DNA of 64,000 nt from Patiria pectinifera (taxonomy: Eukaryota > Echinodermata > Asteroidea > Valvatida > Asterinidae): contig CM057146.1 in assembly GCA_029964075.1 (NCBI GenBank), forward strand, positions 11,675,501-11,739,500, written 5' to 3'. A program made the translations under genes and the position numbers. The notes below the pieces were generated by a model. It saw only the letters and a program-made list of their open reading frames with translations. It was not told the origin of the DNA and did no database searches. Position 1 is the stretch's first letter. Each line of letters starts with the position of its first letter. Positions 11,330-20,924 of the stretch are shown here, in pieces.

Positions 11330-11964
11330 GAGTTGGAGAGAAGCGGCTGAATTGCTCGTTAACATGGTCCCTTACGAATCCCCTTGTGTCTTTCAAAGTA
11401 AAAATTTCATAGGCATTTGAAATTCCCACTGATGACTTCGGCAAAGGTTATTCATGTAGTTTTCTTTCTAAACGTTATATAAGTTTTCTAAATACTCTTC
11501 ACTATTTCTTACATCGACTACTACTCTTGCAGGCTAATGAACATATGATCTACTGTCGAGAACGTTAATTGGAAGTAAATTAAAATAAATCTAATTTTAT
11601 TCCTTTATATCAATCCATCTAATAACGTATTATAAAGTCTAATTTAAAGCAAACTAATATAAATATAGATCTTGTACTTGTACTAAGTAGTGTTTTCCAT
11701 AGGCGTAACAAGCAAACAACAGACAACACGTTGCAGAAAGAGATACCTCAGCAATGCTTATACAACCTCCGACTCCCTGTCGCTTCAACGGATCCTCCTC
11801 TTAAAACTCGTTAGCAAGGGTGACAGCACTTTTAATGTCTTTCTAATGACCACCATTACCGGTTTACGTATAGGCCTATCGGGACATCTGCGTTCTATCA
11901 GGTCTCACATTGGAAGAACACAGTTGACTGTAATTGAATCGGCGTTGAAGTCGTGGCTTATCGA
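11330..11964 (+). repeat. Direct duplication, right copy
   Basis: This is the partner of 10294-10922. It ends about 210 bases before the ATG of lectin gene 3, so upstream control sequence of that gene is present twice. The reading frame covering 11690-12121 belongs to this repeat and is not treated as a gene. Confidence 0.7.
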
Positions 11965-12172
11965 GCTTCACTCATTCACATTACCAACGTTGTTCAGACA
12001 TCTCATATGCAGTGTCTACTATTATCTCGTGTTCTGCCAAGTCCAATTCTACCTCCCTGATTATATTCGGGAGAACATTTTAATCTTGTCTCGTATTAAG
12101 ACAATCAAACTGTTAGTATAGGAGATACTTTCCATGTATACAACCTAAACTCTGTGATTTAACTACTTCGAA

Positions 12173-12700
12173 ATGGCATCTATATTTGATAGTTTGATTT
12201 TACTTCTCATCATCTGGGGAGGTTTTTCGACCTTGTCAGCTTTCTGCCCTCCTGGCTGGAAGGAATGGCATCAGTCATGCTACGCGATGTACTTGGATCG
12301 TATGAGCTGGGCAGATGCCTCAAAGTTCTGCGACGGTAAAAAAAGCCACCTTGTCGTGCCGAATTCACAGGCCGAGAACGATTTCCTCTGGCGGATGGTT
12401 ATGGAACGATATAAGACTGTCGAAGAACGCGGGGTCTGGATCGGCTGCAAACGCGAGTCCGCTGATTCGAGCTTTGAGTGCGCCGGGAACACCGAGGGAA
12501 TGAGCTTCACCAACTGGGCAACGGGTTATCCAGAACAAGGAGCTCGACAGTGCGTCGTGTTGTCGAAGGCAGGCAACGGAACATGGGCATCATACAGCTG
12601 CAAGCTTCGCAAGTACTTCGTATGCGAGATGCCGGATGCTCCTCGCGTGCACTGCTTGACGGCCGACGCAAACGGGCGCTTCGTCACCGTCTTACCGTAA
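12173..12700 (+). CDS. Secreted C-type lectin-like protein, array gene 3 (subfamily B)
   Basis: This gene encodes 175 residues in one exon. The signal peptide sequence (MASIFDSLILLLIIWGG) differs from the MAALRDIL type of genes 1, 2, 4, 7 and 8 but matches the pseudogene at 17817. The mature CTLD carries subfamily B marks (YKTVEERGVW, ADSSFECAG) and NWATGYPEQ in the calcium-site loop. The SYSCKLRKYFVC region is three residues shorter than in subfamily A. One sequon (NGT) is present. The tail is PRVHCLTADANGRFVTVLP. CATGTATACAA lies 36-44 bases upstream, as in gene 7, and may serve as a TATA-like element. Confidence 0.86.
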   Translation: MASIFDSLILLLIIWGGFSTLSAFCPPGWKEWHQSCYAMYLDRMSWADASKFCDGKKSHLVVPNSQAENDFLWRMVMERYKTVEERGVWIGCKRESADSSFECAGNTEGMSFTNWATGYPEQGARQCVVLSKAGNGTWASYSCKLRKYFVCEMPDAPRVHCLTADANGRFVTVLP

Positions 12701-12728
12701 ATGTATTCATCGAAGTATAAATTCAACT

Positions 12729-15000
12729 AATGTGACTGACTCAAATTTCATTGAATTTAAATGGAACTTGTTTTCTTTTACGACCTGCTTGTCAAATAGA
12801 ACGTTGCTGTGCATCAAAGTCGTCTACTAACATTCGTATGATAACTGTACGTTGTTCAAACATTTAGCCGTATTGTTGTGGAAATTAAAAGCACTGAGTC
12901 TTAGGCCAAAGAAAATTGTTTTGTTGCCCTCACGTGAAAAAAAAAGATCAGGAGGTTCGGTCGGTCGAAGAGGTTAATTTGTACTCATTTTTTGACGGGA
13001 TGTGTATACATATTACACATAATTGTTTAAGTACACATTTTTTTCGTCGTTGATTAAGTCATGATATTTCTTTTTAAATTGGTTGTTTTTAAATTTCATT
13101 CGACGTCTCCTACTTAATTGAAGCTAACGTGATCATTGTGACTAATATTCTGTAAAGAATTCGATTCAGTTACCAGTTCCCCTCTACCAACTCGACTCGT
13201 ACACGAAACATTTTAGGTATCTGTTAAAATACGTGTACTGCATGCATGCACCAACTCATACAGTCGTGTTGACACCATCGATCGTGGACGTCCTATTGTC
13301 CCTCTTTAATTTGTTTGCACCATTATATTTTAGGAAGACTCCCATAGGTTTTGTGCACGACCCCAATCGCGGACGTATGCGATGCGATACATTGTACATA
13401 CGTAAACAGTGCATGTGCACATGTTATTCCGTGTACGTGTACGATGCCCCAGATCTTTACAAACACGCATCATCCGTTACACGTACACGGTGAAATTAAC
13501 GTGTTTGTAACGAAATGCAAAATAATTGGCAGTCCCCCCCCCCCCCAAAAAAAATAAATAAATAAATAAATGAATAAATAAATAAAGTTGACCGGAGATT
13601 TCCAGATTTTTGGGTCGGTCGCGTCGGATGAGGGCAACAAAACTTCTTTTTTTTTTTACCGTAATGTGCAATTGTAACAAAAATATTGTTGTGGATCCTC
13701 GTGCAGTCGTACTACTGCACGTTATTCAAACATTTAGACGTGCTTTTTGTGGAAATCAAAAGCAGTCTTATGTGCAATTGTAAAAAGAACCTTATTATTT
13801 TGGATCCTCGTTCAGTCGTACTACTGCATGCTTGTTGAGTTAGAGCTCACGCCCTGGCGTAAATCTAGTGTGTAACTTGCCATACCTTAAACGGCAAATT
13901 ATTGCTGACTTAGGTTTTGTTTAATTGCAGGAGTTTTTAAAGGTGTAATCTATGAATGGATAGTTAAAGGTATAGGATTTTTTGCATTTAGCTCGAAGTA
14001 CAACCTACCGAATTATTATCATAAATCTCACTTGGATTAAAGTACGTATACTGTACACTAAACACCCGTGAAAATATTCGTCTGGCTTGCTGTCATGTAA
14101 GGGGCCCATGCAATGTATTTTTTAATGAAATCCTAATGCACTTTTGTGTTCCCTTTAGCCCTATTTTCAATGTTCGGTTTCAATTTCCATATTCATGAGC
14201 AAAGCTGTGATGTCATTTCAGGCAGAAATCTCAATGTTACAGCTATAGTTTCAGCACCAAAAGTTGCCAGAATTTTGGATATTTCGCTGTCCTAAATGTT
14301 CTTTTCTTTTAGTGATTTGTTGTTGTGTCAGTACATGGCAGTAAGCCGATGAACACACTTTTCTCATTATGTTTTCAATGAAGAAATGTTTGGGTTCACA
14401 TTTTGAATAGAAAACACCTAGTAAAATGAACAGTGTCTTTATGACTTTACAGCATCATCACCCTCAGTTGTCCGGAAAAGGTTGGACATGTTTAAATGTG
14501 AAAAGAAGTGCACTTTTCAATACATCATAATCAAAAAGAGATGTCAAATAGTTTTCATACATTTAAGAGGATTAGAAAGTTGCACAAAATACGTTCCTAA
14601 GAAATATTCACTTCACAGGCCCTTTAAAAGAAATCCAGAAATATGGGAGATTTTCAACGATCAGGTAATTGACTGATCTTTGGAAATAAAAAGTGCAGTT
14701 AATTCGTGTTTCGTGTTCAGAAGGTTACGCTTGGTTTTTCACTGTTTTATCTCAAACGTATAATAACCAGTAGCTGAAACTTCATTAGGTTAGGTTTTGA
14801 AAGTTCTTCTTTGGAGTTTGAGTGGTGTTATTATTGGAAACTTCTTTAGAGTTTGAGTGGTGTTATTATTGGAAACGAACAAAATGCATGAAACGCAAGT
14901 GATCGTATTGTCTTCAATTCAGTTTTAGGTGGGGCGGCTTTGCTTTCTGTGACTACATACGGTGACAGAAATATTCAAGATTTTGTTTAATTTTTACTAA
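12729..15000 (+). repeat. Lectin-array spacer block, copy 3 (contains a MITE)
   Basis: This block matches 21436-22870 closely, for example through TTGGATCCTCGTTCAGTCGTA and the stretch near 14560-14640, and other copies more weakly. It contains the 758-bp insertion at 12904-13661. Near 14807-14878 a roughly 36-bp segment (TTGAGTGGTGTTATTATTGG) is tandemly doubled relative to the other copies. Confidence 0.7.
12904..13661. mobile_element. PIF/Harbinger-like nonautonomous element, 758 bp
   Basis: The ends are inverted: GGCC followed by an A/T run, then GTTTTGTTGCCCTCA near 12918-12934, mirrored by TGAGGGCAACAAAAC near 13628-13642. Flanks are TTA (12901-12903) and TAA (13662-13664). Paralogous spacer copies have an uninterrupted CTTATGTGCAATTG (for example near 21600), so the insertion site and the 3-bp duplication (TTA, one copy mutated) can be read directly. 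There is no transposase. An AATA microsatellite lies inside at about 13551-13586. Family assignment rests on the TTA target and GGCC start. Confidence 0.65.
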
Positions 15001-15059
15001 CATAAATAGATAGATAGATAGTAAATGAAGCGCAGTAACGGTTAAAACATGAAAAAGCA

Positions 15060-15876
15060 TACAAAGTCTGCCTCTTTATCTGTGAAGTTAATATGTATCG
15101 TTTGCTCTACAATGACGTATTGCCAAATGAATATGAATTGGATAATACGTCTCTATTGGTAGCTTTACAATAATAGTTTTTCAAACAAGGGCAAATGACA
15201 ATTGTCAGATGCCATGCGTACGTAGCATGTGTGGTGAAACAAGACACAAATTGGTGTGCCATAAAATATGGTAGGCCTATGGTTTCTCTAATCAAAACTG
15301 GCAAAGAGACTATCTAGAGGCTATGTATTTGTAAGTAACACGTCAAGACTGTTTCTAATGTATTTCATGTATATGAGATGGGCGACTCAAGGATGAAATG
15401 TACCGTTAATCCACGGCTGGCGAAACATCAGTTCCAAAAGTGTTACGGCAATAACTCACCAACCGAATTTTGATGGAAAAAAGAAAGAAAATGAAAGCTA
15501 ATTTAGTAACCACACGATCTCCACCAAGGTGACCCACGGCACGCTCCGCCTTTCCAACAATGAAAGTAGTCATGCCATCACAATACAACCCACGAAGCCA
15601 AAGCCAAAGTAACATCCGGCAGAAATTCAGGTCCAAACACATCACACGCCACCAACGACTAGTGATCTTGACATTATAGGATTCCGACGGCCGAGCTACC
15701 GGCAGACTGTATATAGTTGGTACAACTAGCTGCTTGGTATTACTACATGGTATGAGAATGAACCAACTTGACGATAATACCACTGTCCGCGGATCTTTCA
15801 TCATTGTTAAGGCTATCATATCGCTGCATTGAAGTAGGAGTTACTTTCCTTGCATTACTGCATGATTATCCCAAGA
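15060..15876 (+). repeat. Lectin 5' flank block (matches 24150-24939)
   Basis: About 0.8 kb upstream of gene 4 is nearly the same as the region upstream of gene 8, down to the leader just before the ATG. It contains the candidate TATATAG at 15710-15716. At 15098 the sequence is uninterrupted where the partner carries the MITE at 23962-24150, so this copy is the empty site. Confidence 0.75.
15710..15716 (+). promoter_or_regulatory. TATA box candidate of lectin gene 4
   Basis: TATATAG is followed by GTTGGTACAACTAGCTGCTTGG, the same arrangement seen before gene 8. It lies about 160 bases before the ATG. Conservation of position in a duplicated flank is the only support. Confidence 0.4.
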
Positions 15877-16413
15877 ATGGCAGCTCTTCGTGATATTTTG
15901 GTTGTATTTCTGTTCGTCTGGGGAGGTTTTTCGACCTCGTCAGCTCTCTGCCCTCCGGGCTGGAAGGACTGGCATCAGTCATGCTACGCGATTTACTCAC
16001 ATCGTAGTTCGAGCTGGGCAGATGCTTCAAAATTCTGTGAGAGTAAAAAAGGCCACCTTGTCGTGCCAGATTCACAAGCCGAGAACGATTTCTTATGGCG
16101 GATGGTGATGGAACGATTTCAGACCGCGGAAAAACGCGGGGTTTGGATCGGCTGCAAACGTGAGTCGGTACACGGAAGCTTCGTTTGCTCCGGGAATACC
16201 GAGGGTATGAGCTTCACCAACTGGGCCCCGGGTTATCCCAAACAAGAGGCTCGTCAGTGCGTCGTGTTGTGGAAGGGAGGCAACGGAACATGGAGAAGTA
16301 GCAACTGCATGGCAAACAAAGAGAGGTACGTCGTCTGCGAGATGCCGAACACTCGTCGCGTGTACTGCCTGACTGCCGACGGAAACGGGCGCTTTGTTAA
16401 GGACCTGCCGTGA
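15877..16413 (+). CDS. Secreted C-type lectin-like protein, array gene 4 (subfamily A)
   Basis: This gene encodes 178 residues in one exon. It is close to gene 1 in coding and 3' flanking sequence. The frame stays open nine codons further up, to an ATG at 15850, but the paralogues share only the ATG at 15877 (MAALRDIL), so that start is chosen. The signal peptide is residues 1-23. The CTLD has CPPGW, GVWIGC, SFVC, RQC, SNC and VVC. The sequon NAS found in genes 1, 7 and 8 is lost (VHGSF); NGT is kept. Calcium-site motifs are absent. The tail VYCLTADGNGRFVKDLP contains the extra cysteine. Confidence 0.87.
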   Translation: MAALRDILVVFLFVWGGFSTSSALCPPGWKDWHQSCYAIYSHRSSSWADASKFCESKKGHLVVPDSQAENDFLWRMVMERFQTAEKRGVWIGCKRESVHGSFVCSGNTEGMSFTNWAPGYPKQEARQCVVLWKGGNGTWRSSNCMANKERYVVCEMPNTRRVYCLTADGNGRFVKDLP

Positions 16414-16559
16414 AGATTGATCCTCCGAAGTCATCGTATTGTGTACCAATTAGAATTGCTTTAGGTCTACTTTGAGCTGGAGAGTGCTCAAAACCCCAGT
16501 CAAGGTAACAGATACATTCTGAATGTATACCTGGACAAGCACGTGGTCGCAGTCATTAT

Positions 16560-16971
16560 TTTCATGTCTCGTTGACTGCACCAATTTCAACCATAATCTC
16601 CATTCGCAATGTGTCCCTCGTTAAGCTCGTTGAGCGGTGGGCAATTGAAAGTCTTGGACAAAGACCACATCAAGCTTGTGTGTTTTATCCGCCCTTACAC
16701 TTGGGAGGCTCATTCATTCAACAACAAAAACAATTGCGTCGATTCCATAATGCGCCATTGCACGTGCTGACGCCATTATCCGGAAGTATGTTGGAAGCAA
16801 AACGTCACATGTGAAGACTTAGTACTGCCATACTTAGTAAAATCCTATCAAGATAGTACGGCCGAGCAATTAAACAATAAGCGGCGACGCGAACTCCTAA
16901 CATTAGTACCAAACACTGAAAGTGTTACACCTTTACGATATTTGATATACAAAAGCGAAATCAATACTACA
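16560..16971 (+). repeat. Lectin 5' flank type 2 (matches 9690-10200)
   Basis: This is noncoding flank upstream of the truncated lectin, paralogous to the orphan flank at 9690-10200. Its promoter-like content is unclear, and I see no strong TATA word close to the ATG at 16972. Confidence 0.5.
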
Positions 16972-17142
16972 ATGGCATCTTTGTGCGACAAGTTACTTCA
17001 GGCTGTGTTCTCACAAGGATCTGCTTGCCCTCCCGGCTGGAAGAACTGGAACCAGTCACGCTACGCCATCTACTCCAACCGTGTGAGCTGGATATCCAAT
17101 AAATGTATTGGATATCCGTCTCTGTTAGCTGCCTTTCAATAA
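16972..17142 (+). pseudogene. Truncated C-type lectin-like gene (array member 5)
   Basis: This frame is open for 56 codons: a diverged leader (MASLCDKLLQAVFSQGS), then CPPGWKNW and the CTLD start as far as RVSW, where similarity ends and the frame soon stops. The second CTLD cysteine is replaced by arginine (NQSRYA). The break falls on a perfect hairpin at 17090-17117. With more than two thirds of the domain missing, no folded CTLD can result, so I call it a pseudogene. Confidence 0.8.
17090..17117. other. Perfect 12-bp hairpin at the lectin truncation point
   Basis: GGATATCCAATA (17090-17101) and its reverse complement (17106-17117) flank a 4-base loop. The word AATAAA spans the stem-loop edge. 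It sits exactly where the truncated lectin loses similarity to its paralogues, so it may mark the deletion or insertion junction. Confidence 0.65.
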
Positions 17143-17394
17143 ATACTTTCCAAATTAGAGAAAACGGTCACATTTCCAGAATGCATATGTACGTAGCATA
17201 ATGTGTGTATAGAGCAAGACAAAAATAAATGTGCCAGAAATATTATGATATGCATTAGTCTCTTTAATCAAAGTGGCCAAGAGAACATAGGCTTGCCTTT
17301 ATTTTACTGTATGTAACACGTGGATACTGTTTTCTAATGGATATCACATCATGAGATGGAAGATTGAAGGATGTAAGTTTCCAATAATCCAAAA

Positions 17395-17690
17395 CGTCGA
17401 GGTCTCTATGGAGTTATCGACTCTAAATGCCATCAATATAAAATCCTTCATACTGAGGAAATCTGACGTTCTGTTCCCTTAGAAATAAACACGGTTGCCA
17501 TGAAAATGCAGACGCCATGGCCAAATTTATAACTCGAAGGGTACTTTCATGGATGTGTGATGCGGTCTAACAATGACGCCTAACAAGTCAGGCCGCATAT
17601 TCAACAACATGCATGGTACCTGCATCAGATGCAGTTGGTGTTAAAAGGTCTGAGGCATACCAACCAAATTAAGTTTGCTTTAAGAAACGG
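17395..17690 (+). repeat. Lectin 5' flank type 3
   Basis: This flank lies upstream of the lectin pseudogene at 17817 and is related to 19205-19470 (upstream of gene 7) and to both arms of the inverted repeat at 28572-29153. Shared words include GGTTGCCATGAA, CAGACGCCATGG and GATGCAGTTGGT. It is the likely source family of that inverted repeat. Confidence 0.6.
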
Positions 17691-17816
17691 TTGTGCAAAG
17701 TTCATACTCAGGATAACTATTAGATCATGTCTGGTATTAAGCCATTAAAACCGTTTGATCGATTAGTAGATACTTTCTACATACGATTCTAAACTGTGTG
17801 TCTAGACAACTTCAAA

Positions 17817-18347
17817 GTGGCATCTATATTTGATAGTTTGATTTTACTTATCAAGGTTTTTCGACCTTGTCAGCTCTCTGCCCTCCGGGCTGGAAGAACT
17901 GGCATCAATCATGCTACGCAATTTACTTCGATCGAATAAGCTGGGTGGATGCTTCAAAGTTCTGCGGCGGTAAACATACCACCTTGTCGTGCTGAATTCA
18001 CAGGCCGAGAACGATTTCCTCTGGCGGATGGTTATGGAACGATATGAGACTGTCGAAGAACGCGGGGTCTGGATCGGCTGCAAACGCGAGTCCGCTGATT
18101 CGAGCTTTGAATGCCCCGGGAACACCGAGGGAATGAGCTTCACCAACTGGGCAACGGGTTATCCAGAACAAGGAGCTCGACAGTGCGTCGTGTTGTCGAA
18201 GGGAGGCAACGGAACATGGAAATCGTACGGCTGCAAACTTCGCAAGTACGTCGTCTGCGCGATGCCGTCTGCGCGATGCCGGATGCTCCTAGCGTGTACT
18301 GCTTGACGGCCGACGCAAACGGGCGCTTCGTCACAGACTTACCGTGA
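17817..18347 (+). pseudogene. C-type lectin-like pseudogene (array member 6, subfamily B)
   Basis: It aligns along its length with gene 3 but is broken several times. The start codon is GTG instead of ATG at 17817. About 10 bases are missing in the signal-peptide region near 17855. One base is missing near 17975 (GGTAAACATACC). A 14-bp tandem doubling of GTCTGCGCGATGCC at about 18251-18278 shifts the frame in the last part of the domain. Subfamily B marks are seen (TVEERGVWIGC, ADSSFEC). The C-terminal tail is preserved in a different frame. No functional product is expected. Confidence 0.85.
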
Positions 18348-18399
18348 ACAATTCATCGAAGTGCATTGGACATCGCAAGTGAGCAACTAGACGACACAA

Positions 18400-19545
18400 T
18401 GTACGAAGTAGACACAATTTGGATGCTCGACATCTGGAACTTAATTCCTTTACCTCAAATTAAGTCATCCCGGCACGACAGGCTTCCTGCAGGTTACTGA
18501 CTTGGTCTTCATACAGCAAATGTGGTATTACACGTACGTTGAACTCTCGTTAATTACGCTGTTTTGGTGTAGTTAAGCGTGAAATTCCAACGGACTCCCT
18601 AAGACTCAACATGAAACTTGGACGATTTCAACACGCCTTCTTAGTGGAACCTCGCTCCGATTCGAAAGTAGGCCTATATAGGCTAAATCACCGCTCAATT
18701 TTGTTTGTCATCAACCTGCAGGACGGATACGCTGATCGATGCAGCCGTTCGGGTATTGTTTTCTTGGCACCTATATATGATTTTGTAGAATTCACTAAAT
18801 CGGTTCCGATTAAAGATGTATTGTCAATGCTGTTTTGTCTGCACATTTCAATTGGACAAGGCAAAAAGCCACTCAGGTTACAGCAACTCCAACTAGAAAA
18901 ACAATAAAACAAATAGAGCAAAGTGGTTCAAAGGTTATGGTATTCAACCTACTTGCGTTAATTCGAACCCCGACGTGAACAAGGTGTTTGTGTCAAGTCT
19001 CTGGGCAAGACACTTTACTACAATTGTCTCTTTCTCCCTCTCTCCATCCCATCAATTGGTAAATTTATAGGATAAATTAGTACCTACGAAGGTAGAGAAT
19101 AAATTACGCTGATCTCCTGCTACTAGACTAATGGTCTCATGGTCTGATGACCAGGCTAATCAAATATGAAGCCTTGGTGCGAAACGCTGTACGAGTATCT
19201 CATTATTATCCAAAACGTCAAGGTCTCTGCAGAGTTAACTACCGAGCCCAAACCGCCATTAATTTAAAACCAACCAATTTATGCTCTGCTCTCCCTATAG
19301 ATGCAAATAAGGTTGCCATGAAAACGCATAACTATAGCAAATCAACCGGAGGAGCAATTTCCCGTTGGTGTCAAGCGAAGAAATAAGGTCCACATTAAAA
19401 ACAACTCCGTACTGCTGGCCTCACAATGCAGTTGAGGTTAGCAGCTCTGAGGCATATCAATCTAAATGTGCATTGACAGAGTACATTATACTCGGGAGAC
19501 AATTGATTAACGCAGGCAAACTGCTGCATCTAGGAGATATTACGC
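18400..19545. other. Spacer between lectin pseudogene and gene 7
   Basis: There is no gene. Around 18610-18720 is the conserved 3' noncoding segment with AAGTAGGCC, and 19060-19490 is the gene 7 upstream region, paralogous to 28380-28815. Short frames in this stretch are not conserved between copies. Confidence 0.5.
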
Positions 19546-19585
19546 ATGTATACAAATCTCAACTGTATGATCTAATAACCTCAAA

Positions 19586-20119
19586 ATGGCAGCTCTTCGC
19601 GATATTTTCGTTGTATTTGTGTTCGCCTTGGGAAGTTTTTCCTTCTTGTCAGCTCTCTGCCCTCCGGGCTGGAAGAACTGGCATCAGTCGTGCTACGCGA
19701 TGTACTTCGACGAGATGAGCTGGGCAGATGCATCAGAGTTTTGCGAGAGTAAACAAAGCCATCTTGTCGTGCCGAATTCACAGGCCGAGAACGATTTCTT
19801 ATGGCGGATGGTGATGGAACGATTTTGGACCGTGGACAAACGCGGGGTCTGGATCGGCTGCAAACGTGAGTCCGTTAACGCAAGCTTCGTTTGCCGCGGG
19901 AATACTGAGGGTATGAGCTTCACCAACTGGGCCCCGGGTTATCCCAAACAAGAAGCTCGTCAGTGCGTCGTGTTGTGGAAGGGAGGCAACGGAACATGGA
20001 GAAGTACCAACTGCATGCCAAACGGAGGGAAGTACGTCATCTGCGAGATGCAAGATACTCCTCGAGTGCGCTGCCTGACAGCCGATTCAAACGGGCGCTT
20101 CGTCAGCGACTTACCGTGA
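19586..20119 (+). CDS. Secreted C-type lectin-like protein, array gene 7 (A/B mosaic)
   Basis: This gene encodes 177 residues in one exon. The signal peptide is MAALRDIFVVFVFALGSFSFLSA. The first part of the CTLD is B-like (YFDEMSWADASEFC, KQSHLVVP). From GVWIGCKRES onward it is A-like (VNASFVCRG, NWAPGYPKQEARQCV). The end (MQDTPRVRCLTADSNGRFVSDLP) is shared with gene 8. Sequons NAS and NGT are present. All CTLD cysteines are kept and calcium-site motifs are absent. The switch within one exon suggests gene conversion. TATACAA at 19549-19555 lies just upstream. Confidence 0.86.
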   Translation: MAALRDIFVVFVFALGSFSFLSALCPPGWKNWHQSCYAMYFDEMSWADASEFCESKQSHLVVPNSQAENDFLWRMVMERFWTVDKRGVWIGCKRESVNASFVCRGNTEGMSFTNWAPGYPKQEARQCVVLWKGGNGTWRSTNCMPNGGKYVICEMQDTPRVRCLTADSNGRFVSDLP

Positions 20120-20498
20120 AACTTAAGCGAGATGGGACATCCAGTTACTAAACAATGGACAATGACATTAGGGTGAAGACTCGGTTCATTCCAATGAACG
20201 TTTCTGTACCACGAAGTAAATTGTTTCACACCAAACGGTTTCACGCCTTCCACTTGCAGGTTACTGATCCTGATATCAAAATTGCAATTATGGAAATGAT
20301 GGTCCCATGAGCCCGACAAGAAACTTGGACAGCTGCGATGTGCTGTCTTAGCAGATCCGCGCTCAATTTCCAAGGTAGGCCGAAAGCTGGTTTGTCTGAT
20401 GTTTTTCATCAACATTTCACAAATGAAAACTCCCGAATTATTAAAGTTACGAGTCACGGCCCAACTGTATGGATTAAATGGATATACAAACATGTATA

Positions 20499-20896
20499 CA
20501 GGGTGAGTCAAAAAATGGAAACCCAAATGTCAGGACCATTTTTTTTAGTGAAGTTCTGCATGTAGCACTTTCAAAATCTAGGATATAAAAACCCTATTAA
20601 AAAGCTTTCTGTTAGTACAAAAATCATTCAAATCACTTATGTACTTTTTAAGTTACGGAATTTTTAAACACAACTACCGTTTTAAAGTTCTGTCCACGGA
20701 TCACTGGTATAAAAGGTAAGTGTTCTTTCAGCAGAACGAAAACAATTCACAGGTGTGTGAATTGTTTTCGTTTTACTGGAAGAACACACACGGTTGTTTT
20801 TTCTTGATCAGTGGACAGAACTTCATTATATGCCTCATGCAGAACTTACAAAAATGGTCCCGACATTTGGGGGTCCTTTCTTTTTTACTCACCCTG
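20499..20896. mobile_element. Mariner-type MITE, 398 bp
   Basis: Ends are CAGGGTGAGTCAAAAAA at 20499 and its inverse (TTTTTTACTCACCCTG) at 20896, flanked by TA at 20497-20498 and 20897-20898. A strong internal inverted repeat (GAACGAAAACAATTCACA with its inverse) lies near 20735-20775. There is no transposase. The paralogous sequence at 7845-7875 has no insertion at this place, so it arrived after the spacer duplication. The TA target and CAGGGTG end fit Tc1/mariner. Confidence 0.75.
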
Positions 20897-20924
20897 TATT
20901 GGACAACGGAAGCGTTGGGATGTT

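Noticed and set aside
11690..12121. 143-codon frame before lectin gene 3
   Set aside because: It lies in the right copy of a direct duplication. The left copy has no matching frame.
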